Positions 15,945 to 26,637 of a stretch of 64,000 bases of DNA are shown piece after piece. The notes under the pieces are model-generated. The model saw only the letters and a list, made by a program, of their open reading frames with translations. It did not search any database and had not been told where the DNA came from. The position numbers and the translations under genes were made by a program. This stretch comes from Methylohalomonas lacus. GTDB lineage: Bacteria > Pseudomonadota > Gammaproteobacteria > Methylohalomonadales > Methylohalomonadaceae. Each line of letters opens with the position of its first letter. Within the stretch, counting starts at the first letter, position 1. The stretch spans positions 1-64,000 of the forward strand of contig NZ_JANUCT010000008.1 in the NCBI RefSeq assembly GCF_024808875.1. Reading direction: 5' to 3'.

Positions 15945-18118
15945 TGCACAAGCTGTTGTACCAAACGGTTCTGGGGGCAGTATGTGCCTTGCCTGTGACA
16001 TTCGTTGCTGCCCAGTCACAGACAGGAAAATGGCTGGATCCCTGGCAGATCAATGCCTTCAACCGACTGCAGGTCGAGAATTACGACAACAGCGGCAATG
16101 CTGCTGCCTCGCCCTACCCATTTGAGGGTGGCCAGGTTTTCAATCAGTTCAGTGTCAATATGAACAGGCGGGTATCGTCCTATGAGCGCCTGAATATACG
16201 CTTCAGTGGCCTGCTGAACGATTCCGAGTATCGCAGCGACAAAAAGGGTTTCATTCCCGAGCGTGCGCGCTTTTTCTGGGAAAAAGGCGATGGGCTGGTG
16301 CCGTTCCGTTTCGAGGGTGGCGATTTCTTCGCCTTCCAGAGTTTGCGGACCATCCAGACGGGGCTCAAGGGCATGCAGGCCGAGTTTCAACCGGATTTTG
16401 GTAGTGATCGCCAGCACTCCATCCAGTTCTTTGCCGGACAGCAGGCCCAGACCTATCGGGATTTTGACGGTGATGAGCCGCAGTATCTGGGTGCCTCGTG
16501 GCTAATGCAGGATCCCGTGCTTGGCACATTCTCGTTCAACCTGTCGCATGGTCATATCAAGCAGCAATCACTCAGTGGCAGCGATGGGCTAAGCCAGAGT
16601 GTGGCATCACTGGCACATACGATACCTATACAATGGTGGGGGCAGTCACTGAAACTGGAAAGCGAGGTTGCCTATCTGAGTGGTGACCGGCGCGGCTTCG
16701 GTACGTCGGCTAATGAAGATCGCCATAATCTCGGGTTGTTTTTTGAACTGGCCGGCCACAGTCAAACTCTGCCGCTGCGATATCGGACGACCTATCAGGA
16801 GTACGGCCAGGATTATGCACCCTTCGGGGCAGCCATCGCTTCCGATCAGCGATCGTTCGAAAACTATGCGACCTGGACCTTCCCCGATGGCCAGTTCATA
16901 CGCGGCCGTTATCTTTATTTCCGTGATGCACTGGAAAGCAGCAATCCGGTTGATACCAATTCGGCGGGTCTGACCTATGGTGGCACATTAGCAACACTCG
17001 GTGACTATCGCTTTTTCGGTAATCTGGATGCGTTCGTCTCAGTCCGGCAGGATCAGAACGGTCAACAGGATAGCCGTAACGCAACATTGAATGCCAATAT
17101 AAGAACGCCCTTGACTGATGTGCTGACCGCACGTGTTGATCTGCTCGGGCAGGTATTGAAGAACGAGGCGCCCCCGACCAGTAAACGTATTATTCGTCAG
17201 GGTACTTTGACGTTCGATTATGATTTTCAGATTGCCGGGCTTGATGCAACGCTGTCGCCCGGCATGATGGTGCGCGACATCAACGGTGGCAGCAGTTCGA
17301 CGACGGACTGGAATCCGGTGATCAGCGGTACACTTTATGGCCGCCGCCATTCGTTAAGATTTTCCTATAACAGTCTGCTGCAGCAGCCGAGTGCGCCGAC
17401 CGGTTTCGATACACTGACCCAGCGTTTATCGGTGGAATACAATTACCGATACAATCAGCATCGTTTCGGCGTTCAGGCGAATTATTATGAGCGTCGTCCT
17501 GATCAGGGCTTGTCGACCGAGGCTAATCGTCTGATGGTATTTTGGGAGTACCAGTATGACAAGCCCGCCGTGCCGGTTGAGCGGCGCCGGGCTGTTGCGG
17601 CGGTGACCGACATGCCGGTGTCACTGACCCGTTTCGAGCCAGGTGCTTCGCCGACCATGCTGGAATCGGTCTTGCAGGACCAAGGGCTGGGCGAACCCAT
17701 TCAGCAGAATAACTTGCTTATCTATGAAAAGCAGTTGCTACAATCGATTCAGCGTCGTCAGCGACTGGTGTATGAAGTCGATGTCGGTAGTGTGGCCTCG
17801 AGCAATCTGATCATTGATTTCGATGCCATAGGTGACGGCCGATCGGCACAGAGAGTCTTCAATGAAGTCCGGGCATTACTCATTCAGAAATATGGCGCAC
17901 CGGAAGTCCAGATTGAGGAAGGTGAGTTCGGTCCCGGGTTGGCCGGACGCCTGAGTACCGACCAGTTTGTTCGTGTTTACGAGTGGACGATTGATGGTCA
18001 CCCATTGCGTTTCGGTATTCCGTCACGCACTGATGGACTGGTACGCATGGAGATTCGTTATGCCGACCGTCTGACGCCGGCTGAACAGAACGACTGGAGT
18101 CTAACGCGGTTGCGCTAG
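15944..18118 (+). CDS. Putative outer-membrane beta-barrel protein, last gene of exported cluster
   Basis: A 724-residue protein with a signal peptide (GAVCALPVTFVAAQ). Much of it consists of alternating hydrophobic/polar strands rich in Tyr, Phe, Gln and Gly (LNIRFSGLLNDSEYRS, HSIQFFAGQQAQTYRDF, YRYNQHRFGVQANYYERR), the pattern of an outer-membrane barrel of many strands. The last ~130 residues (from about 595) look like a soluble domain with LVYEVDVGSVASSNLIIDF, and the protein does not end in the usual terminal Phe strand. Likely the surface or export component for the small exported proteins before it (inference). No family recognised. Confidence 0.7.
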   Translation: MHKLLYQTVLGAVCALPVTFVAAQSQTGKWLDPWQINAFNRLQVENYDNSGNAAASPYPFEGGQVFNQFSVNMNRRVSSYERLNIRFSGLLNDSEYRSDKKGFIPERARFFWEKGDGLVPFRFEGGDFFAFQSLRTIQTGLKGMQAEFQPDFGSDRQHSIQFFAGQQAQTYRDFDGDEPQYLGASWLMQDPVLGTFSFNLSHGHIKQQSLSGSDGLSQSVASLAHTIPIQWWGQSLKLESEVAYLSGDRRGFGTSANEDRHNLGLFFELAGHSQTLPLRYRTTYQEYGQDYAPFGAAIASDQRSFENYATWTFPDGQFIRGRYLYFRDALESSNPVDTNSAGLTYGGTLATLGDYRFFGNLDAFVSVRQDQNGQQDSRNATLNANIRTPLTDVLTARVDLLGQVLKNEAPPTSKRIIRQGTLTFDYDFQIAGLDATLSPGMMVRDINGGSSSTTDWNPVISGTLYGRRHSLRFSYNSLLQQPSAPTGFDTLTQRLSVEYNYRYNQHRFGVQANYYERRPDQGLSTEANRLMVFWEYQYDKPAVPVERRRAVAAVTDMPVSLTRFEPGASPTMLESVLQDQGLGEPIQQNNLLIYEKQLLQSIQRRQRLVYEVDVGSVASSNLIIDFDAIGDGRSAQRVFNEVRALLIQKYGAPEVQIEEGEFGPGLAGRLSTDQFVRVYEWTIDGHPLRFGIPSRTDGLVRMEIRYADRLTPAEQNDWSLTRLR

Positions 18119-18173
18119 CCTACCGTTCTGGCACCGGTGTCAGAGTTCGCTGTTTCGCCTTGATACAGCCAGT

Positions 18174-19751
18174 CTAATTGAACAGGGTCGTCGCAAGCGA
18201 TTGGCCGCTGATATGCTGAGGTATCGTTTCGCCAAGCAGATCGAGGACCGTGGGTACGACGTTGAATGAACTCGTGATGCCCCGGTCGGTCGGCCTGATG
18301 CCTTCGCCGGCCGTGCAAAGAAAGCCATAGGGACCGGTGTGACCACCGGTACGGCGATAGGGGATTGGACCGATATCACCAAGCACAGGATGGCTCAGCC
18401 CCAGTGGTGCCCCTTGCCAGGTTATATAAAGATCCGCTTCCGTGGCAGTTAACTGCATGGGGTCGTCTGCTCCGCGCACTATAGTGTCAATAATGGGTCG
18501 ATCTGTTTGCAGGTCGCGACAAACTTGTAGTAATTCAACAAGTTCTTCGCATTTCGCCGCATAGTTGCTGCGCGATACCTTGCCGTGCGATTCACGATCT
18601 CTGAGATTGATGCGGATACGCCCATCGTAGAAAGATGGCAAGGCAAATGCCGGCATGTGTGACCAGAATGAGCGATAGCGGGCGGCTGGCATCCAGTCCA
18701 GTGGCGGAGATGCCGATTGTCTGGCTTGTCCGAATTTCGGAAATAGACGCAATAGTCGCTGTTTACGTGTTTTCGGCCCCGGTATTGCCTCGCGCATTGC
18801 CTGGTTCCAGCTGAAAGTTTCATCCAGTAATGGCGTGGTATCGGGCAGCTGAACGGGCCATTGACGTGATCGCAGGTAGGATTTTCCGAATGCGTTTCTA
18901 TAAAGCAACTCCGGCAGTAACACCATTGAAGCAATATCGGCATTGTTTGCCCCCATGCCATGCATGCCGAAAGCAACTATGGTTGCATCAGGGAAATTAT
19001 TGACCAGATCGCCTATAAGCTTGTCGATGGCCCGGTAAATGCGCCGCATTCCACGTGCAGCTACAGGAGCGGATGCAATGCCGTGCAGTGGATGTTCAGG
19101 ATCAATACCGTGCCATAGTGCCTCAATGCCGGAATGACACTCTGATACCACGACCATGGCCAGCTGCCAGTCAGGCAGATGCTCGCCAAGAAGCCATACG
19201 GCTGCTTGACTGCGTGTATCGACAGCGCGAACCAGCGCATCACTCATGTGTTTTGTTTTATCAACCGAAGGCCAGGCCATTCCATAGATCCATTCGGGGG
19301 CAGGATAAGGTCCGAAACGCTCGCGTAATATTGCCTGCAGGTTCCCGGGACGGCTGTATGTCGGCACACCGGGGTCATGGGCGCCCCAATTGGTCATGCC
19401 CATTACATTTGGTGCCTGTGAAAGGTCGCAGTAGGGTGTGTCGAAGATGACGGTAGGGCTGGTGATATCTGCAAAGAATGGCCGCATGGATGTCGGATCC
19501 TGGCGGACGGAATAGTCAGAAGTATTGAATGTGACAGCCGACCAGCGGCCACTGTCGGCTGGCGACAGTCCGCTACTAACGTGTTCCCAGGCAAGACCCG
19601 AATACTTGGCGCGGCCATGATCCAGGGCAAAATTGGCACTGTTCTGATACAGACGGGCGAGGTTCGGCATCTCACCCTGTTGCATCCATGATTCAGCCAG
19701 CGAAGGTTCAAAACCATCGAGCCCTATCATTAATATCCGGCGATTGCTCAT
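18174..19751 (-). CDS. Alkaline-phosphatase-superfamily protein (type I phosphodiesterase/pyrophosphatase-like)
   Basis: A 525-residue protein starting ILMIGLDGFEPSL, where Asp12 matches the first metal-binding Asp of the superfamily. EMPNLARLYQNSA follows, as in nucleotide pyrophosphatase/phosphodiesterase relatives. Later FGMHGMGANNAD corresponds to the usual SDHGM metal site, although the Asp is replaced (GMHGM), and GGHTGPYGFL provides a C-terminal His. No signal peptide, so it probably acts in the cytosol or peripherally. Such proteins often accompany glycosyltransferases in polysaccharide loci, as here. Convergent with the exported cluster. The altered metal site leaves its activity in doubt. 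Confidence 0.75.
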   Translation of the reverse strand: MSNRRILMIGLDGFEPSLAESWMQQGEMPNLARLYQNSANFALDHGRAKYSGLAWEHVSSGLSPADSGRWSAVTFNTSDYSVRQDPTSMRPFFADITSPTVIFDTPYCDLSQAPNVMGMTNWGAHDPGVPTYSRPGNLQAILRERFGPYPAPEWIYGMAWPSVDKTKHMSDALVRAVDTRSQAAVWLLGEHLPDWQLAMVVVSECHSGIEALWHGIDPEHPLHGIASAPVAARGMRRIYRAIDKLIGDLVNNFPDATIVAFGMHGMGANNADIASMVLLPELLYRNAFGKSYLRSRQWPVQLPDTTPLLDETFSWNQAMREAIPGPKTRKQRLLRLFPKFGQARQSASPPLDWMPAARYRSFWSHMPAFALPSFYDGRIRINLRDRESHGKVSRSNYAAKCEELVELLQVCRDLQTDRPIIDTIVRGADDPMQLTATEADLYITWQGAPLGLSHPVLGDIGPIPYRRTGGHTGPYGFLCTAGEGIRPTDRGITSSFNVVPTVLDLLGETIPQHISGQSLATTLFN

Positions 19752-19819
19752 GTTTGTCTATTGGGCATCTGTCCCCGGAATGGCGCGAAGGTTTACAGTT
19801 GGCTAGTAAAGCAAACTGG

Positions 19820-20785
19820 CTAGCAGTTTTCACCCTGTTTTGATGTGTTGTCCCGCCAGCGAGCATCCAGGCGGCCCCGCCAGCGACTTGCGTGGAGCAT
19901 GCCGGGTAACCAGTGTGCTGCCGGCTGTCGGGCCAGACGCTGGAGCCGGTAGCGAATTTCCGGACCCAGCCATCGGCGTAGCAGATACAGCAGCTTCCTG
20001 CTTCGGCCGTCGATGTCTGCAAGACTGCGACCATAGCGGCCTTCGCAATACTGAAGTCGCCGTAAATAGGATAGGCACATTCTTGATGCCGGGATATGGT
20101 GAATTACGGGCGCGTCTGGTACCCAGATAATTTCTTCGCCCGCATCCCACAGGGCGGCCATGATCCGCGTTTCCTCGCCGCCGATCAGCATATCGCCGTT
20201 ACGCCCCAAGCCGGCTTCAAACGGCCGCTCGCGCAATATGCAGGTTCGCAACGCCATGTTGGCACCGTACGGATAATGCTTTTCAGGCAGCACATGTCGC
20301 GTGGGCCCGAAGTCCCGCAGGGCATAATAAGAGCCCAATCTGTCGATGTTTCGTGCGAGCCACTCGGGCGGTTCAATCTCGAAGCAAGGCTGGATCGGAC
20401 CGCCGAAAGCCGCGGCGCCGGGGTATTCCTCGAAGGCGGCGATATAGGCCTCTAGCCAGCCGGCACCGACCCGTACATCGTCGTCTGTCCAGATGATGTA
20501 ATTTCCCCGCGCATGGCGTACGGCGGTATTGCGCGCGTGGGAAATACCCTGACGCGCTTCATGCAGGTGGATGATCGGCAGAGCCGGCATGTGTCGCCGG
20601 ATAACCGTATCCGTGGCATCACTGCAGTTGTTGTTGACGATCAGCAGTTCCCAGTCCTGTCTGGCGGGCAACCTCAGATCACGCATGGAGGTCAACAGAC
20701 CGTCGAGTTGCTCGGCCCGGTTCCAGGTACAGACGGCGACGCTAAGCACAGGGCGATCGTGCAATAGCTGGCCTGGGCGGCTCAC
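19820..20785 (-). CDS. Glycosyltransferase family 2
   Basis: Residues 10-30 (LSVAVCTWNRAEQLDGLL) and INNNCSD-like VNNNCSDAT give the GT-A nucleotide-sugar fold. The acidic motif is in WTDDDVRVGAGW, and GGEETRIM supplies the likely catalytic region. The C-terminal third is basic. The GTG start at 20785, three bases after the hemH stop, gives 321 residues; the frame stays open further upstream but that would be an extension inside hemH. Donor and acceptor unknown; a cell-surface polysaccharide is likely. Confidence 0.85.
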   Translation of the reverse strand: MSRPGQLLHDRPVLSVAVCTWNRAEQLDGLLTSMRDLRLPARQDWELLIVNNNCSDATDTVIRRHMPALPIIHLHEARQGISHARNTAVRHARGNYIIWTDDDVRVGAGWLEAYIAAFEEYPGAAAFGGPIQPCFEIEPPEWLARNIDRLGSYYALRDFGPTRHVLPEKHYPYGANMALRTCILRERPFEAGLGRNGDMLIGGEETRIMAALWDAGEEIIWVPDAPVIHHIPASRMCLSYLRRLQYCEGRYGRSLADIDGRSRKLLYLLRRWLGPEIRYRLQRLARQPAAHWLPGMLHASRWRGRLDARWRDNTSKQGENC

Positions 20786-20786
20786 A

Positions 20787-21899
20787 TTAGCGCTCGGATC
20801 CCATGGCCAGGGCGCGCTGCCGGGCATTGGCCTGTTCCCTGCTGACCGTTTCCCGGTCATAGTCCGGACGTACTTCCGGCCAGCCCTGGGCATGTTTCGC
20901 GACCAGATCGGCAAGAAAGTCGATATGCGCCGGCTGGTCATTCAATGCCGGGATGTAGGTGAAGCGATCGCCGCCGGCCTGCATGAACAGTTCGCGGTTC
21001 TGGATATTCATTTCCTCCAGCGTTTCCAGGCAGTCGGCAGAAAACCCGGGGCAGACCACCTGCACCGATTTCACGCCCTGGCCGGGCATCGCCGCCAGTA
21101 CTTCATCCGTGTAGGGCCGCAGCCATTCGCGCGGACCGAAGCGCGACTGGAAGCTGACCTGCCATTGGCTCTCGGGCAGGCCGAGTTTTTCCGCCAGCAG
21201 CCGGGCAGTGGCGTGGCATTCACAATGATAGGGGTCACCGGCGGTGAAGTAGTGTTTGGGAATACCGTGGAAGGTGAACAGCAGCTTGTCGGCACGACCT
21301 TCGTTGTCCCAGTGGGCACGGATACGCTGGGCCAGCGCGTCGATGTAGCCGGGTTCGTCATGGTAGTGACTGATGAAGCGAAAGTCCGGCAGCCAGCGCC
21401 AGCGTTGCAGAACCTTGCTGACGGCGTCGAAGGTCGAGGCATTGGTGGCCGCCGAATACTGCGGATACAGCGGCAATACCAGCAGGCGCCGGATACCGGC
21501 ACTGCGTAATTCCTCCAGTCCGCTCCGGATCGACGGATCGCCGTAGCGCATTGCCAGCGCCACCTTGACCGGTCCGCCGAACTTCTCTTCCAGTGCGCGC
21601 TGCAGCGCCTGCTGCTGCTTGAGCGAGATTCGCATCAGCGGCGAGCCTTCCTCGGTCCAGATCTTGCGATAGGAGCGGGCGGATTTCTGCGGCCGCGTAT
21701 TCAGGATAATGCCGTTGAGGATGAACCACCACGGCAATCGCGGTGTTTCGATTACCCGCGGGTCGGACAGGAACTCCTTCAGGTAGCGGCGCAGCGCCCC
21801 GGTCGTGGGCGCGTTCGGCGTACCGAGATTGGTGAGCAGCACACCCATGCGTGGCTCGCTGCCGTGGACGTAGTCGGGCTGTCCGATATAACGATTCAT
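20787..21899 (-). CDS. hemH: Ferrochelatase HemH
   Basis: Inserts ferrous iron into protoporphyrin IX, the last step of protoheme synthesis. The 370-residue protein has GVLLTNLGTPNAPT near the start, LAMRYGDPSI, LLVLPLYPQYSAAT, the catalytic His in LLFTFHGIPKHYF and the conserved acidic CPGFSADCLETLEEM. Length is normal. The frame extends far upstream to 22376, but the conserved family start is MNRYIGQPDYV here. Divergent from the cupin gene. Confidence 0.97.
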   Translation of the reverse strand: MNRYIGQPDYVHGSEPRMGVLLTNLGTPNAPTTGALRRYLKEFLSDPRVIETPRLPWWFILNGIILNTRPQKSARSYRKIWTEEGSPLMRISLKQQQALQRALEEKFGGPVKVALAMRYGDPSIRSGLEELRSAGIRRLLVLPLYPQYSAATNASTFDAVSKVLQRWRWLPDFRFISHYHDEPGYIDALAQRIRAHWDNEGRADKLLFTFHGIPKHYFTAGDPYHCECHATARLLAEKLGLPESQWQVSFQSRFGPREWLRPYTDEVLAAMPGQGVKSVQVVCPGFSADCLETLEEMNIQNRELFMQAGGDRFTYIPALNDQPAHIDFLADLVAKHAQGWPEVRPDYDRETVSREQANARQRALAMGSER

Positions 21900-21944
21900 G
21901 TCAGTATGTCGTTTTCTTGTATGGATTAGAGGAGCAAAGCGCCC

Positions 21945-22304
21945 ATGTTGATCAAGCGCACCGCCGATTGCAATGAATTCACCGCCAATGACGGTTGCGG
22001 CATCCGCGAGGTACTGCACCCGCGCAACGACGGTGCAGGACTGCCGTTGTCGCTGGCCGTGGCCCGGGTTGCGCCGGGCAAGCAGAGCTACGCCCATTAT
22101 CTGGAGCAGATCGAAGTCTACTATATCCTCGAAGGCCGTGGCCTGATGCATGTTGACGACGAGACTGCCGAGGTGGGCCCAGGCGATGCCGTTTATATTC
22201 CCGCCCGGGCGCACCAGTGGATCGAGAACCTGGGCGCGGAAGAACTGCTGTTTGTCGCCGCCTGTGTGCCGCCATGGTCGGAGGAGGGCGATGTGCGGCT
22301 GTGA
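21945..22304 (+). CDS. Small single-domain cupin protein
   Basis: A 119-residue single cupin domain. Motif 1 is YAHYLEQIEVYYILEGRG (metal-ligand equivalents are His and Glu), and motif 2 is GDAVYIPARAHQWIEN. Such proteins range from isomerases to dioxygenases or sensors, so no function is assigned. RBS GAGGAG-like (TTAGAGGAGCAAAGC) precedes the ATG. The start region is divergent from hemH with 45 bp between. Confidence 0.85.
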   Translation: MLIKRTADCNEFTANDGCGIREVLHPRNDGAGLPLSLAVARVAPGKQSYAHYLEQIEVYYILEGRGLMHVDDETAEVGPGDAVYIPARAHQWIENLGAEELLFVAACVPPWSEEGDVRL

Positions 22305-22424
22305 ACGCTTGGCCGCAAACGCATGCGAATGAACGCAAATCAGGCGGGGTGAGCGTCGCTGTCGTCCGGTTTTCACCGGGCTTGAGCGCTTGGCTTGTCA
22401 GTATGGCGCAGCACAACCTCTTGG

Positions 22425-22560
22425 TGACTGGTTGATTGGTAACTGGTGATTGGCAGGGCCGGCTCCTGTGGGAGCGGATTATAATCCGCGAACACTTCAG
22501 CGCATGTTTCGCCGACTGAAGTCGGCTGCGGGCGGTTGGTGATTGCCGCCTTTGAAAGCC
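22425..22560. repeat. Composite dispersed repeat upstream of typA
   Basis: It begins with a run of TTGGTGA-like heptamers (22421-22456) leading into GATTGGCAGGGCC, the left-end module. Then come GGGAGCGGATTATAATCCGC and CATGTTTCGCCGACTGAAGT (22471-22530), and a final TTGGTGATTG at about 22537. The remaining gap from 22305 shows a CATGCGAATGAACGCAAATC motif similar to 51475-51500. Confidence 0.7.
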
Positions 22561-22751
22561 CGTTTGCCGGGCGAACAGCCGCGGGACAAGCTGAACAGAC
22601 TTTCACGCCCCGTGCGCCGCCAGCAATGGCCCGGCCCGGCTTGTTTTTTTATCTTATTGATTTTTATGTTTATTGGCGGGTATGCGCGAACGTCACCCGG
22701 CGGCCAGTAGAGAAACCCAGAAATCCCTTATGTTGCACCGCACTTAAACGT

Positions 22752-22757
22752 TATAAT
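22752..22757 (+). promoter_or_regulatory. Putative -10 promoter element of typA
   Basis: TATAAT lies about 35 bp before the typA ATG and is followed by the expected short leader. A convincing -35 at 16-18 bp is not present (TTGCAC is only 13 bp upstream), so strength relies on the -10. Confidence 0.45.
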
Positions 22758-22792
22758 GTCCGACTTTTTCGCACCGGACCGGTAGCATCTAC

Positions 22793-24625
<1,833 letters not shown>

Positions 24626-24637
24626 CACGCTCAGTCG

Positions 24638-25426
24638 TCATTGACGGCTGTCTGACGAGCGGCGCTTGTCTTTGTCGAGTTGTCTGGCCTTGGCATATTT
24701 CAGGAACACCGCCATACCGGACAGCCAGCAGAGACTAAAACCGTGGAAGCCGTCGAGAAAGCCACGGTTCAATAGATACATGCGGAAGAACCGGAATAAC
24801 CCGCCGAGTACCGCCCGGCCGCCGAGTGCCGTTTTGCCGGCGACTTTCCGGGCCCCCAAATCCGAATACTGATTGATGCGGTCGATATGGTCGGCAATGC
24901 TGTCGAAGGAATAGTGCAGCAGATCGCCATCCAGAACTGAACGCGTTACCCGTTCATTGCAAACAATGTGTTCGTGTACCAGTACGTCCTGCCAGTGGCA
25001 GTGGCGCCGATCGAACAGCCGCAGCTGTTTGTCCGGGTACCAGCCGCAATGCCGTATCCAGCGGCCACAGTAGTTGTTCAGTCGCTTGAGATAGTAGGCC
25101 TGCCCCGGTTCGAAGCCCGTCTCCCTGAGGGAGAGAATACTGGCGGCCAGTTCTTCGGACAGACACTCGTCGGCATCCAGCGACAGGATGCGGTCATGTT
25201 GGCAGGCATCAACCGCCGCCTGTTTCTGTGCGCCGAAACCGCGCCAGGCAACGGCCAGAAAACGGACCTGCGGATAGTTGCGGCAGATGGCCTCGGTGTC
25301 ATCGCTGCTGCCACTGTCGATGACCACGATCTCGTCAACTACACCGACCAGCGAATCCAGGCAGCGGGCTATATTGGCGGCCTCGTCCTGGGCAATGATC
25401 GCGGCGGAAATCGAGTGGTTGTCCAT
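24638..25426 (-). CDS. Glycosyltransferase family 2, LPS-core-type (WaaE/KdtX-like)
   Basis: The protein (262 residues from this ATG) starts ISAAIIAQDEAANIARCLDSL and has DSGSSDDTEAICRNY and LSLDADE, the nucleotide-sugar and metal motifs, with LVHEHIVCNERV in the acceptor part. Two C-terminal hydrophobic segments suggest membrane association. This is the WaaE/KdtX type that adds glucose or other sugars to the lipopolysaccharide inner core; the exact linkage is unknown. The ATG forms a head-to-head CATG with a possible start of the next gene. Confidence 0.85.
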   Translation of the reverse strand: MDNHSISAAIIAQDEAANIARCLDSLVGVVDEIVVIDSGSSDDTEAICRNYPQVRFLAVAWRGFGAQKQAAVDACQHDRILSLDADECLSEELAASILSLRETGFEPGQAYYLKRLNNYCGRWIRHCGWYPDKQLRLFDRRHCHWQDVLVHEHIVCNERVTRSVLDGDLLHYSFDSIADHIDRINQYSDLGARKVAGKTALGGRAVLGGLFRFFRMYLLNRGFLDGFHGFSLCWLSGMAVFLKYAKARQLDKDKRRSSDSRQ

Positions 25427-25487
25427 GTATCCTGTATCTATAAATAATGACCGGAATAATCCGGCAAGCAAACCACAGGAGCAGGTT

Positions 25488-26597
25488 TTGAGCAAGCCAC
25501 TCAGGGTGCTGCATATCGGCGACGAGATGAACTGGCGCGGTGGCGAGAACCAGATTCGCCTGCTGATCGAGGGCAGTGCCGGCGAGAATATCGAACATCA
25601 TGTCGCCTATCCGCATGGTAGCCGCGGACTGGAGCGTTTTGTCGAATGGTGTCCGGTGCTGGGTTTCGAACGCAGAAAGTGGTGGCCGATACCCGTGCAA
25701 CATCTTGTTGCGTATTGCCGTGATCAGCAGATTCAGATTATCGATGCCCAGTCTTCCGGCGGCCACAGCCTGGCATTGCGGTTGAAACGCCATCTGCCGC
25801 AGCTGCGCCTGGTGGTGCATCGGCGCGTGGACAACCGCATCAAGCCGTACTGGCCGACACGCCGGAAATATCTCAATAAGCATGTTGATCGGTATGTCGC
25901 CATATCGGGCTGTATTCGCAACATACTGATCCGTTACGGCGTGTCCGGGGAAAAAATCAGTCTGGTACGCAGTGCCATCGATGCTGCTGTGTATGCGGAC
26001 ATCGACAGGCCGGCGGCAAAGCGCGAACTGCAGCGCGAACTGGGCCTGTACGAAAATACCGTATTGCTGGGCAATGCTTCCGCCTTTACCCATCAGAAAG
26101 GCTATGAAACCCTCATCCAGGCGCTGGCGATGCTGCCGCGCGACCTGAATTTTCATGCGGTCCTGGCGGGCGACGGGCCGCTGCTGGATACCATGAAGGA
26201 ACGCGTGGCGGCCAGCAATCTGGACAGTGCGGTCACCTTCCTGGGACATCGACGCGATGTACCGAGGATTCTGGGTGGCCTGGACATACTGGCGCTGCCC
26301 TCGAACAATGAAGGACTCGGTTCGTTGCTGCTCGACGCCGGGACGGCCGGTTGTGCCCTGGTGGGCAGCCGGGTCGGTGGCATACCCGAGATCATCCGTG
26401 ATCAGAAAACGGGGTTGCTGTGTCCGGTAGGTGATGCGAGCGCGCTCGCCGCCTGCCTGGAAAGGCTGATCCGCGAGCCGGCACTGCGCACGCGCCTGGT
26501 GACGGCGGTGCAGGAACATATCCGCCAGCATTTCTCCCTGGACAACATGGTCGCCGGCAACCTGCAGGTTTACCGCAGCCTGCTGGAGACTGCCTGA
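25488..26597 (+). CDS. Glycosyltransferase family 4
   Basis: A 369-residue GT-B enzyme: LRVLHIGDEMNWRGGENQ at the N-terminus, LVRSAIDAAVY and LGNASAFTHQKGYETLI at the domain junction, LAGDGPLLDTM, and the donor-site SNNEGLGSLLLDAG with the E-x7-E-like pattern. GT4 enzymes transfer sugars with retention, often in LPS core or capsule synthesis. TTG is chosen as start because AGGAG lies 7 bp upstream; an ATG at 25425 in frame is possible but would add a basic, non-conserved leader. The divergent GT2 is probably from the same surface-glycan pathway. Confidence 0.88.
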   Translation: MSKPLRVLHIGDEMNWRGGENQIRLLIEGSAGENIEHHVAYPHGSRGLERFVEWCPVLGFERRKWWPIPVQHLVAYCRDQQIQIIDAQSSGGHSLALRLKRHLPQLRLVVHRRVDNRIKPYWPTRRKYLNKHVDRYVAISGCIRNILIRYGVSGEKISLVRSAIDAAVYADIDRPAAKRELQRELGLYENTVLLGNASAFTHQKGYETLIQALAMLPRDLNFHAVLAGDGPLLDTMKERVAASNLDSAVTFLGHRRDVPRILGGLDILALPSNNEGLGSLLLDAGTAGCALVGSRVGGIPEIIRDQKTGLLCPVGDASALAACLERLIREPALRTRLVTAVQEHIRQHFSLDNMVAGNLQVYRSLLETA

Positions 26598-26637
26598 GGA
26601 TCGGGGCCAGTCCGCTTTTATCGCCGGAGGCCTTGCA

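Noticed and set aside
21900-22376. Extended N-terminus of ferrochelatase
   Set aside because: The extra 159 residues are not part of the family and overlap the cupin gene on the other strand.
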